Positions 1 through 6,091 are shown, counted from the stretch's first letter. The stretch is DNA of 9,026 nt from Gemmatimonadota bacterium (GCA_003221825.1 QHUE01000038.1:1-9026); one strand, 5' to 3'. Numbers and translations are program-made. Notes: generated from the sequence alone by a model not told the origin.

Positions 1-1
1 G

Positions 2-370
2 GCCATCAGCGTCGCTTTCGTCTTCTCCTGGATCGTGCAGCTCGGTGTGATTGCCGCCGACGCGCTGTGGTGGGAGCTCGCCACGCTGGTCACCATCATG
101 CTGCTGGGCCACTGGATCGAGATGCGTTCGATTCAACGCGCCGAGGGTGCGCTCGCTGAGTTGGCCAAGCTGCTTCCCGACACGGCCACGCGGATCAGCA
201 ACGAGACTGAGGAGCGAGTCGCCGTGCACGAGCTGCGGCGGGGAGACGTCGTCCTGGTCCGTCCGGGTGAGAGCGTGCCGGCGGACGGCGTGGTTCGCGC
301 GGGCGAGAGCGACGTCAACGAGTCGATGATCACGGGCGAATCGCGGCCGGTAAAGAAACAGGAAGGCGCG
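2..370 (+). CDS. copB: CopB-like copper P1B-type ATPase, internal fragment (transmembrane segments to actuator domain), disrupted
   Basis: This internal piece of a heavy-metal P-type ATPase pumps copper or silver out of the cytoplasm in intact relatives. The frame is open from base 2. It shows a membrane segment, then WWELATLVTIMLLGHWIEM, which is very characteristic of CopB-type pumps, then the amphipathic stretch with ELAKLLPDTA, GDVVLVRPGE, PADG and the actuator-domain loop ITGESRPVKK. Homology stops at KKQEGA (about 370), where relatives continue with an IAGT-type segment. The DKTGT phosphorylation site, ATP-binding domain and ion-binding CPC/CPH helix are all absent. The frame stays open by chance to 1030, but that tail is antisense to a copB N-terminus and then out of frame with the phospholipase gene. 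The 5' part lies outside the window. The family call is firm. Whether the truncation is biological or an assembly artefact is open. Confidence 0.85.
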
Positions 371-628
371 CCCACCATAGAGGAAGACGAGCGTTCCGAA
401 AACGGCCGAAATCCAGCCGGCACCCGGCAGCGCCGGTGCCCGGTATTTCAGAAGCATCTGGATGTGCTGCGACCAGATGACTGCCGGAATGCAGAGGACG
501 GCCGAAAGCCAGAAGCGATCGCGGAACATCGCGGGCGAATGGCCTGCGTGCGTGTCGTGCGTGTGCGGCGGACGGGCCTCCGCGGGCGATGCGTGCTGGT
601 GATGCATGTTGTGCTCAGGATGCGACAC
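359..628 (-). pseudogene. copB: CopB-like copper ATPase N-terminal fragment, inverted relative to the piece at 2-370
   Basis: Read on the minus strand, a GTG at 628 opens a frame starting (M)SHPEHNMHHQH. Nine histidines lie in the first 30 residues, a metal-binding head typical of CopB. Then come the first two membrane segments, roughly residues 38-56 and 69-83, the second ending in FLYGG; CopB proteins have this FxYGG motif just after the second helix. The start is supported by GAGGGAG at 642-636, seven bases upstream, and an in-frame TAA at 634-632. Homology ends near RAFL (about 359). Beyond that the frame stays open to base 1, but it is antisense to the actuator-domain piece of the same kind of ATPase and resembles nothing. 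The natural continuation (a segment with PGMMTL, then the actuator domain) is missing. This looks like the true 5' end of a leftward copB interrupted by inverted DNA. It is too short for a gene finder that requires a stop inside the window. Confidence 0.75.
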
Positions 629-635
629 GGCTTAG

Positions 636-642
636 CTCCCTC
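636..642 (-). promoter_or_regulatory. Ribosome binding site of the minus-strand copB start
   Basis: The minus strand reads GAGGGAG seven bases before the GTG at 628. An in-frame TAA at 634-632 rules out any start further upstream, so this site fixes the N-terminus of the His-rich copB fragment. Confidence 0.6.
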
Positions 643-662
643 ATCCGCCAGAGATAACAGCC

Positions 663-674
663 GAAGGTACCTTC
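663..674. promoter_or_regulatory. Perfect 12-base palindrome, possible operator, between divergent copB and clsC
   Basis: GAAGGTACCTTC is a perfect palindrome, and GC/GC pairs extend it after one mismatch on each side. It lies in the 61-base gap between the minus-strand copB start (628) and the plus-strand clsC start (690), where a shared operator would be expected. The half-sites ACCTTC and GAAGGT resemble those of copper-sensing MerR-family (CueR) operators, but here they abut in the opposite order, so that link is weak. A functional role is inference. Confidence 0.35.
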
Positions 675-689
675 AGCACCTGCCCGTGG

Positions 690-2156
690 ATGCCTTGCGC
701 TATTCCCTTACCACGAGAACCTTCCGGGAACTTGACTCGACTCGAACGCTGGATTGCCCCGCGCGCCGCCGAGAGCGGCGGCCGCTCCGGATTTCGGCTG
801 CTGTCCACGGGCCTCGACGCCTTCGTGGCCCGCGGGCTGCTGATCGAGCTCGCCGAGCGCACGCTCGACCTGCAGTACTACATCTTCCACGCCGATCACA
901 CCGGTTCACTGGTCATCGAGCGCCTCATGGCCGCCGCGGATCGCGGCGTGCGCGTGCGCCTGCTGCTCGACGACTGGGGCACCCTCGAAAAGAAGGACGC
1001 AGCGGTCGCGGCGCTCGATGCGCATCCTAATGTCGAGATCCGCGTGTTCAATCCGTACCGGCACCGCACCCGGCTGGGGCGCCTGGGTGAGCTGCTCACC
1101 AGCTTCACGCGCGTCAATCGCCGCATGCACAACAAGCAGCTCGTCGCCGACGGCACCGCCGTGGTCCTGGGCGGGCGCAACATCGGCGACGAGTACTTCA
1201 GCCGCGGCGAGCTGGACTTCCAGGACGTGGACGTCATCGCCGTCGGGCCCGTCGCCGGCCAGTCTTGCGATAGCTTCACGGCGTACTGGGACAGCTCATT
1301 CGCCGTGCCGATTACGGAGCTCACAACCTCCCGGCTGGACGACGCCGCGTTCACCGCCGCCCGGCACAGGTTGCACGACCGCTGCGAGCAGCTGCGTGAC
1401 TCCTCCTACGCGCGGGCGCTCGCCGAGTCCGATCTCGCCAAGGACCTGCGGGCGCATGCGTTGCACCTGCACTGGGCGGACGCCGAGATCATCGCCGATC
1501 CACCCGACAAGCTGACGCAGCCTGTTGGCGCGCGCAGCGCCACGTTCCTCGGCGCCCAGATCTCGCCGCACGCCCGCGCCGCACGCTCCGACCTGCTGGT
1601 CGTGTCGCCCTATTTTGTGCCGGGCGAGGAGGGCGTCGCATTCTTCGGCGAGCGGCGCCGTGACGGCGTCACTGTCCGAGTCCTCACCAACTCGCTCGCC
1701 GCCACCGACGTATGGCTCGTCCACGCCGGCTACATGAAGTATCGGCGGCCCCTCCTCGCCACCGGCGTGCGGCTCTACGAGCTGCGGCCCGAGGCCGCGG
1801 GTACCAACGGCCCGCGGCGGTCCGGGATCGCCATCGGCTCCTCCCGGGCGAGCCTGCACGGCAAGACGTTCGTGTTCGACGCCAACTCGGTGTTCATCGG
1901 CTCGGTGAATCTCGATCCGCGCTCGCTCGAGCAGAACACGGAGGTCGGGGTGCTGGTGCATAGCCCCGAGCTCGCCGCCGAGGTCGTGCGCCTGTTCGAT
2001 CACTGGTCGAGCCCCGCGCTCGCCTACGAAGTCACGTCTCACGCGGCCGGGCGCCTGGAATGGACGGGCGGTTTTACCGCTGAGCCCGAGGCTGGTTTTT
2101 GGCGGCCACTCGGCGCGAGATTCTTCTCGCACCTTCCCATCGAATCACTGATCTAG
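690..2156 (+). CDS. clsC: ClsC-type cardiolipin synthase (phospholipase D superfamily)
   Basis: This 488-residue protein has two phospholipase D catalytic motifs. HNKQLVAD (H147, K149, D154) is followed by GGRNIGDEYF, and HGKTFVFD (H390, K392, D397) is followed by IGSVNLDPRS and NTEVG. These spacings, plus LDLQYYIFH near residue 60, RGVRVRLLLDD near 85, RVNRRMHNK, VHAGY near 345 and the terminal HLPIESLI, match E. coli ClsC. That enzyme makes cardiolipin from phosphatidylglycerol and phosphatidylethanolamine at the inner membrane. Length is close to the usual 470-500. The frame is open back to a TAG at 633, but there is no alternative start, no clear ribosome binding site, and no hydrophobic or lipobox leader although PLPREPS looks like the stretch that follows one in related proteins. 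The true N-terminus is therefore uncertain. The next gene begins nine bases after the stop, so cotranscription is likely. An exported PLD hydrolase is the alternative. Confidence 0.93.
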   Translation: MPCAIPLPREPSGNLTRLERWIAPRAAESGGRSGFRLLSTGLDAFVARGLLIELAERTLDLQYYIFHADHTGSLVIERLMAAADRGVRVRLLLDDWGTLEKKDAAVAALDAHPNVEIRVFNPYRHRTRLGRLGELLTSFTRVNRRMHNKQLVADGTAVVLGGRNIGDEYFSRGELDFQDVDVIAVGPVAGQSCDSFTAYWDSSFAVPITELTTSRLDDAAFTAARHRLHDRCEQLRDSSYARALAESDLAKDLRAHALHLHWADAEIIADPPDKLTQPVGARSATFLGAQISPHARAARSDLLVVSPYFVPGEEGVAFFGERRRDGVTVRVLTNSLAATDVWLVHAGYMKYRRPLLATGVRLYELRPEAAGTNGPRRSGIAIGSSRASLHGKTFVFDANSVFIGSVNLDPRSLEQNTEVGVLVHSPELAAEVVRLFDHWSSPALAYEVTSHAAGRLEWTGGFTAEPEAGFWRPLGARFFSHLPIESLI

Positions 2157-2165
2157 CGGGGACGC

Positions 2166-3179
2166 ATGCGCACACTGCTGTTGCTCCTGCAAGTCGCCAC
2201 GCCACCCCCCCAGCGGCCGGCGCAGCTGACGCAGTTTCTGGAACACAGCATCGGGTTCACCGCCGAGCAGCTCGCGACGGTCGAGCGGGGCGAGCCGGTG
2301 GTGACGGTGTTGGAAACGCGAGACCGCCGCGATGTCGCCCTGTTCGGGATCATCACGACGCCCGCCCCGCGCGAACAGTACGTGCGCGCGCTGCGTGACT
2401 TCCCCACGTCGCTGCGCACGCCCAACCGCACGCAGCTGGGAATCTTCAGCGATCCCGCCACCGGGTCGGACGTCGCGGCGGTCACGATCAACACCCGCGA
2501 CGTGGGCGATATGAAGAGCTGCAAGCCGGGCGATTGCGTCGCCAAGCTACCGGCTACCGACATGCGCCGCATTCACGAGCAGATGAACTGGTCGGCGCCC
2601 TCCGCGGAGCTGCAGGCGCAGCTGAGCGCCTACGCGCGACGTCGTCTGGTCGAGTACGTCACCGACTACCGCACACGGGGCGATTCGGCCATGGCGCTCT
2701 ATGACGATCGCGGCAATCTCACCGTCCGCTCGAGCGAAGCGTTCGCCGCCCAGCTCGCCGAATCGCCATACGTCTACCAGACGGTGCCGTCACTGCAAAC
2801 CTATTTCGCGAGCTATCCGCGCGGAGCGCTTCCCGCCGGCGCTGCGGAAATCATCTTCTGGTCGGAGGACGTGCTCCCCCGCTTGCGGCCGATCCTGAGC
2901 GTGACGCACCTGGTCGTCTATACGCCGCCAGAGCTGCCGGGCATGACCCTGGCCGCCGCAAAGCAGATCTACGCTGACCATTATTTCGAGACGGCCGTGG
3001 ACCTAACGGCTGTCGTGGATCGCAACCCCGGGACCTATCTCGTGGTGCTGCGTCGCTATCGCTTCGACAACCTCCCGGGCGGCATCCTCAACATCCGGGG
3101 CCGCGCCATCGGCGCGCTGCGCGATCAGCTCGCGCTCGATCTCCGGCGCCAGCAACAGACGGGGATTCCGGGACGATGA
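2166..3179 (+). CDS. Uncharacterised exported protein
   Basis: I do not recognise a named family, though the pattern resembles an uncharacterised conserved protein of environmental bacteria. The 337-residue product starts with a short hydrophobic leader (MRTLLLLLQVA), followed by a proline-rich stretch, which suggests export. Striking segments are VAAVTI near 105, a paired-cysteine motif CKPGDC (C119, C124) followed by AKLP, MNWSAPSAE near 140, a tyrosine-rich centre (residues 165-215), then VTHLVVYTP near 246 and KQIYADHYFETAVDLT near 266. The last resembles a conserved beta-strand/helix core more than disorder. The two cysteines could form a disulfide. The ATG has a GGGGA sequence just upstream and lies nine bases after clsC. 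The gene overlaps the next one by ATGA (3176-3179), so translational coupling with the membrane protein is expected and the two probably act together. The function is unknown. Confidence 0.8.
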   Translation: MRTLLLLLQVATPPPQRPAQLTQFLEHSIGFTAEQLATVERGEPVVTVLETRDRRDVALFGIITTPAPREQYVRALRDFPTSLRTPNRTQLGIFSDPATGSDVAAVTINTRDVGDMKSCKPGDCVAKLPATDMRRIHEQMNWSAPSAELQAQLSAYARRRLVEYVTDYRTRGDSAMALYDDRGNLTVRSSEAFAAQLAESPYVYQTVPSLQTYFASYPRGALPAGAAEIIFWSEDVLPRLRPILSVTHLVVYTPPELPGMTLAAAKQIYADHYFETAVDLTAVVDRNPGTYLVVLRRYRFDNLPGGILNIRGRAIGALRDQLALDLRRQQQTGIPGR

Positions 3180-4231
3180 AGGTGGTCGCCGTTGCACGCG
3201 ACACGCCCGCCATCGTTTCGCCGTTCGTCGACGCCCTGTGCACGGGCGGCCTGTCGTTGCTCGTGCTCGTACCGCTGCTGGTGATGGGCCGGACCGACGT
3301 GCTGGTGCTGAGCGCAGGAGTGCAGGCATGGGTCGGCGCGCTCGTGAACATGCCGCACTTTTTGGCGTCGTACCGGATGGTGTACCGCACCCGCGACAGC
3401 ATCCGGGCGCACCCCTGGGCGGCGATCTACGTTCCCACGCTGCTCGTGATCGGCTGCATCTCGGCCGTCGTCGCGAGCCGCTGGACCGACATCCCCGTCT
3501 CGGCGCTGCTGACCATCTCGAGCACCTACCTGGCGTGGCATTACACCAGCCAGGCCTGGGGGATGGTGTCGACGTTCACGTATCTGGACGGGAATCCGTT
3601 CACCCCGACCGAACGCAAGCTGGTGCGGGGATCGCTGTACATCCTCGCGGCGTGGCACGTCGTCTGGTTCTTCTATCTCGGCTACGACCAGCTCGTCGAT
3701 CTCACGCCGCTGTACATCGGGCTCAGCGTCCTCACCGCCGTCGCGCTGGTGATGGGGCTCGCAGGATTTGCCATGCACAAGGTGCGCACCGGCCGCATCG
3801 CGCCGCTGCGCGCCTGGATTCCCTGGCTCGCGATCTTCGTGTGGTACGGCGCCATGGCGCGGGTGGGTCTGCCCGCACTCTTTATCGTCCAAATCGCCCA
3901 TGCGCTGCAGTATCTGATCTTTCCCTTCCGGGTCGAGGTGAACCGCACGCGCCGCGCGGTCGGCGCCGGGGGAGGCCCGTCCCAACTGGTCGCATTTCAA
4001 ATCATGATCTACCTGACGGTGCTGCTGGTCGGCTCGATCGTCGCGTCGATTCTGTTGCCGCTCGGCGCCATGGCCGTGGTGACGAGCTGGCTGGGGTCGC
4101 GGCCGGGACAGGTGGTGGGGTTTGCGATCAGCGCGTTCTTCAATATCCACCACTACTTCACCGATGGCGTGGTGTGGAAGCTGCGGGATCCCGGCGTCCG
4201 CGCCGATCTGTTCGGACACCTCGCGGCGTGA
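3176..4231 (+). CDS. Uncharacterised polytopic membrane protein with histidine motifs
   Basis: This is a 351-residue integral membrane protein with roughly eight to nine hydrophobic helices (around residues 17-37, 43-60, 83-101, 107-127, 153-170, 178-200, 213-230, 232-249, 273-300 and 311-325). Histidines sit beside the helices in motif-like contexts: NMPHFLASYRMVY (H61), YLAWHYTSQAWGM (H122), AAWHVVWF (H161), QIAHALQYLIFPFRVEVNR (H242) and FFNIHHYFTDGVVWKLRD (H325, H326). Such a distribution recalls membrane metal enzymes such as Brp/Blh-type or desaturase-like proteins, but the spacing matches no family I can name. The start overlaps the previous stop by ATGA, and its own TGA overlaps the exonuclease GTG (4228-4231). 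It is expected in the inner membrane. The coding call is firm; any enzymatic role is inference. Confidence 0.85.
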   Translation: MKVVAVARDTPAIVSPFVDALCTGGLSLLVLVPLLVMGRTDVLVLSAGVQAWVGALVNMPHFLASYRMVYRTRDSIRAHPWAAIYVPTLLVIGCISAVVASRWTDIPVSALLTISSTYLAWHYTSQAWGMVSTFTYLDGNPFTPTERKLVRGSLYILAAWHVVWFFYLGYDQLVDLTPLYIGLSVLTAVALVMGLAGFAMHKVRTGRIAPLRAWIPWLAIFVWYGAMARVGLPALFIVQIAHALQYLIFPFRVEVNRTRRAVGAGGGPSQLVAFQIMIYLTVLLVGSIVASILLPLGAMAVVTSWLGSRPGQVVGFAISAFFNIHHYFTDGVVWKLRDPGVRADLFGHLAA

Positions 4232-5109
4232 GAGTCCATCTCCTCGACGGCACCTACGAGCTCTTCCGGCATTTCTACGCTATACCGCGGCAGCAAACTC
4301 GCGACGGCCAGGAAGTCGGCGCGATCGTCGGCGTGGTGGGCTCCGTGCTGGGCATGCTGGAGAGCGAGACGACGCACCTCGGCGTCGCGACCGACCACGT
4401 GATCGAGTCGTTCCGCAACGACCTCTGGGCCGGCTACAAGACCAGCGAAGGCATCGAGCCCGAGCTGCTGGCACAATTTCATCCGCTCGAGGACGCACTG
4501 CGAGCACTGGGGGTCGTCGTGTGGGCGATGGAGGAGTTCGAGGCCGACGATGCGCTGGCGGCTGCCGCCCACCTCGCCGCCGAGTCGGCCGCTGTCGAGC
4601 AGGTGATCATCTGCACGCCCGACAAGGACCTGAGCCAGTGCGTCCGTGGACAGCGGGTGGTGCAGTTCGACCGCCGCAAGCGGGAGCAGCGCGATGAGCG
4701 CGGCGTGGTCGCGCGGTTCGGCGTCGGCCCCGTGTCAATTCCCGATTACCTCGCACTCGTCGGCGATTCCGCCGACGGTTTTCCAGGTATTCCGGGTTGG
4801 GGAGAGAAGGCCTCCGGCGCGATCCTGGGCCGCTACATCCATCTCGAGAAGATCCCGGCCAGCCATGCGCAGTGGGAAGTGCCGGTGCGCGGCGCCGCAC
4901 GTCTCGCCGCGGCGTTGGAGGAGAATCGTCCGCTCGCGATGCTGTTTCGTACCTTGGCGACGCTCAGAATCGACGTCCCCGTGTTTAGGGCGGTGGAGGA
5001 CCTGCGGTGGCGCGGCCCGGCGCCGGAATTCGAGCGCGTCGCCCAGCAGCTTGGTGTGCCCGGCCTGTGGGATCGCGCGCGGCGCATCCCGCCGACAGAC
5101 GGTCCTTAA
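4228..5109 (+). CDS. 5'-3' exonuclease / flap endonuclease, Pol I N-terminal type
   Basis: This 293-residue stand-alone nuclease resembles the 5'-3' exonuclease domain of DNA polymerase I. It degrades or trims DNA 5' ends and flaps using two metal ions. The acidic motifs are present: LLDGTYELFR (D7), FRNDLWAGYK (arch region, near 62), EFEADDALA (E105, D107, D108), CTPDKDLSQ (D132, D134) and LVGDSADGFPGIPGWGEKAS (D180, D183), the last leading into the helix-hairpin-helix DNA-binding region. No polymerase or proofreading domain follows, so it is an Xni-like or independent exonuclease. The GTG at 4228 is chosen because the homology begins directly after it and because it overlaps the upstream TGA as GTGA; the open frame further upstream is the membrane gene read in the wrong frame. 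The stop at 5107-5109 overlaps the convergent cupredoxin stop. Confidence 0.93.
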   Translation: MRVHLLDGTYELFRHFYAIPRQQTRDGQEVGAIVGVVGSVLGMLESETTHLGVATDHVIESFRNDLWAGYKTSEGIEPELLAQFHPLEDALRALGVVVWAMEEFEADDALAAAAHLAAESAAVEQVIICTPDKDLSQCVRGQRVVQFDRRKREQRDERGVVARFGVGPVSIPDYLALVGDSADGFPGIPGWGEKASGAILGRYIHLEKIPASHAQWEVPVRGAARLAAALEENRPLAMLFRTLATLRIDVPVFRAVEDLRWRGPAPEFERVAQQLGVPGLWDRARRIPPTDGP

Positions 5110-5405
5110 CGAACGATCAACTTTCCGTGCATCGTGGGATGGAGCGTGCAGGCGTAAGACGTTTCTCCCGCCCGGCGCGCGACGTAGCGACCTTCCTGCC
5201 CCTGCGTTAGCTGTCCCGTGTCCCACCTCGATCGACCGTGGCCGGTCGCGGTGTGCGGAACGATGTCGCGATTGATCCAGACGACCGTGTCGCCCACCGC
5301 CACGGTGAGAACCGCGGGATGGAATTCCATCCCGCGGATCTCGACGGTGTGCGTGGTTGCTGGCGCTTTGGGAACTACCAGGAGCATCAGCAGCCAGACG
5401 ATCAC
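5106..5405 (-). CDS. Small cupredoxin (amicyanin/plastocyanin-like type I copper protein)
   Basis: This 99-residue exported blue-copper protein probably carries electrons or copper in the periplasm. A signal peptide covers about residues 1-16 (VIVWLLMLLVV, ending PKAPA). The mature part has the cupredoxin pattern: VEIRGMEFHPAVLTVAVGDT, WINRD, then the first copper ligand in VPHTAT (H51) and the C-terminal loop CTLHPTM, giving C86, H89 and M92. The Cys-x2-His-x2-Met spacing is that of amicyanin-type proteins. All four ligands are present. The GTG at 5405 overlaps the TGA of the DUF4142 gene (GTGA, 5405-5402), and GGACGGGGA in the end of that gene can serve as ribosome binding site. The stop at 5108-5106 shares TTAA with the convergent exonuclease stop. 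The copper-site assignment is strong; the redox partner is unknown. Confidence 0.93.
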   Translation of the reverse strand: MIVWLLMLLVVPKAPATTHTVEIRGMEFHPAVLTVAVGDTVVWINRDIVPHTATGHGRSRWDTGQLTQGQEGRYVARRAGETSYACTLHPTMHGKLIVR

Positions 5406-5974
5406 ATCCCCGTCCTGACGGGTGCGCCCAGCTGGCTCCTGACCTGCTTGGCGTGCTCGAGATGCGTCGCGATCGCCGGGCGAACGTCCACGAGCAGCTT
5501 CCGCAGCTCAGCGTTCTCCGTCGTCGGAAGGAGCACTTTGTCGATTGCGTCGAGCACGGCCTGATGGTAGGCGACTTCGCGATCCATGTAGGCGCGATCG
5601 AAGGCGGCGCCGTGCAGCGCCTCGAGCGAGGTGCGCGCCTGCTTGGCGCCACCCTCGAGGGACTGGCTGACGGCGTTATCCGCCGGCGTGACGCCGAGCT
5701 TGGCGGCCAGCGCGGCGGCTTGCGCATTTACGGCGGTGTGATCGGTGATCATGGTGGCGGCGAACTGCTTCACCGCGGCGTTGCGGGTGCGGGTCTGCGC
5801 GAACTTCGCCATGTCGATGTCGATGCTGTTCGCGGTCACGGCGACATGAGCGACTTCCGGGTCCGACAGATCAGGCGCTGCGGCCGGCGCCGGTGCAGGA
5901 TTCTGGGCGTGGAGCGCCGTGGCGAAGACCAGCGTCAGGGCACAAGCGAGTAGTCGATGGGCGGTGCGGGACAT
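5402..5974 (-). CDS. DUF4142 exported protein (ferritin-like helical bundle)
   Basis: This 190-residue protein has a signal peptide (about residues 1-23, cleavage near LHA-Q), an Ala/Pro-rich linker, then an all-helical DUF4142 domain. Hallmarks are TMITDHTAVNAQA (D78, H79), AYMDREVAYHQAVLDAID (E133, H137) and HLEHAKQVRSQL (H171, H174). The acidic and histidine residues recall the metal-binding pattern of ferritin-like bundles; whether metal is bound is not established for the family as far as I know. The protein is probably periplasmic or outer-membrane associated. The ATG at 5974 has a strong AGGAGGT five bases upstream. It is the first gene of a leftward operon with the cupredoxin, overlapping it by four bases, which suggests a shared metal or redox stress role. 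Confidence 0.93.
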   Translation of the reverse strand: MSRTAHRLLACALTLVFATALHAQNPAPAPAAAPDLSDPEVAHVAVTANSIDIDMAKFAQTRTRNAAVKQFAATMITDHTAVNAQAAALAAKLGVTPADNAVSQSLEGGAKQARTSLEALHGAAFDRAYMDREVAYHQAVLDAIDKVLLPTTENAELRKLLVDVRPAIATHLEHAKQVRSQLGAPVRTGM

Positions 5975-5978
5975 CCCA

Positions 5979-5985
5979 ACCTCCT
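5979..5985 (-). promoter_or_regulatory. Strong ribosome binding site of the DUF4142 gene
   Basis: The minus strand reads AGGAGGT shortly before the ATG at 5974, a near-consensus Shine-Dalgarno sequence. It contrasts with the divergent regulator gene, which has none. Confidence 0.7.
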
Positions 5986-6037
5986 CAAAAAGGTCCGTGG
6001 TGTTGTAGGTCCGGTGAACTTGGACGAGTAATCACAC

Positions 6038-6070
6038 TTTGTCAAGTATTTGCTTGTGTTACTAGACAAA
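6038..6070. promoter_or_regulatory. Spaced inverted repeat, candidate operator shared by two divergent operons
   Basis: The arms TTTGTCAAGTA (6038-6048) and TACTAGACAAA (6060-6070) are inverted copies matching at 10 of 11 positions, separated by 11 bases. Arm centres are therefore 22 bases apart, about two helical turns, as expected for a dimer pair or a dimer of extended shape. The element is AT-rich in a GC-rich region and lies between DUF4142 and the regulator gene. Each arm contains an outward-facing -35-like hexamer, so binding would block both promoters. The obvious candidate ligand is the adjacent winged-helix regulator (autoregulation), by inference. Confidence 0.6.
6040..6045 (-). 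promoter_or_regulatory. Candidate -35 element of the leftward DUF4142-cupredoxin operon
   Basis: The minus strand reads a perfect TTGACA inside the left arm of the inverted repeat. The -10 at 17-18 bases is weak (CAAGTT/AAGTTC), so the promoter is proposed mainly from symmetry with the rightward promoter. Confidence 0.35.
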
Positions 6071-6091
6071 TCAGTGTTTCCAGGCTATTCT
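6063..6091 (+). promoter_or_regulatory. Sigma-70-like promoter of the regulator-flavoprotein operon
   Basis: The -35 hexamer TAGACA (6063-6068, five of six consensus bases) and the -10 hexamer TATTCT (6086-6091, four of six) are separated by exactly 17 bases. The -35 lies inside the right arm of the inverted repeat. Only five bases separate the -10 from the ATG at 6097, placing the expected transcription start at or one base from the initiation codon, hence a leaderless mRNA. Confidence 0.55.

Noticed and set aside
371..1030. Plus-strand open frame continuing from the ATPase fragment to 1030.
   Set aside because: 371-628 is antisense to a convincing copB N-terminus, and 690-1030 is out of frame with the clear phospholipase D gene. 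The translation is Arg-rich and resembles nothing.
1296..2132. 278-residue open frame on the minus strand under clsC.
   Set aside because: It is antisense to the second HKD domain of clsC, with no recognisable motif or ribosome site.
3125..4219. 364-residue open frame on the minus strand.
   Set aside because: It lies antisense to the well-supported membrane protein gene. Its translation is rich in His, Arg, Gln and Asp in the way high-GC antisense frames are, with no domain.
3238..4227. In-frame upstream extension of the exonuclease from 3238.
   Set aside because: It overlaps the whole membrane protein gene in another frame. Exonuclease homology begins at RVHLLDGTY directly after the GTG at 4228.
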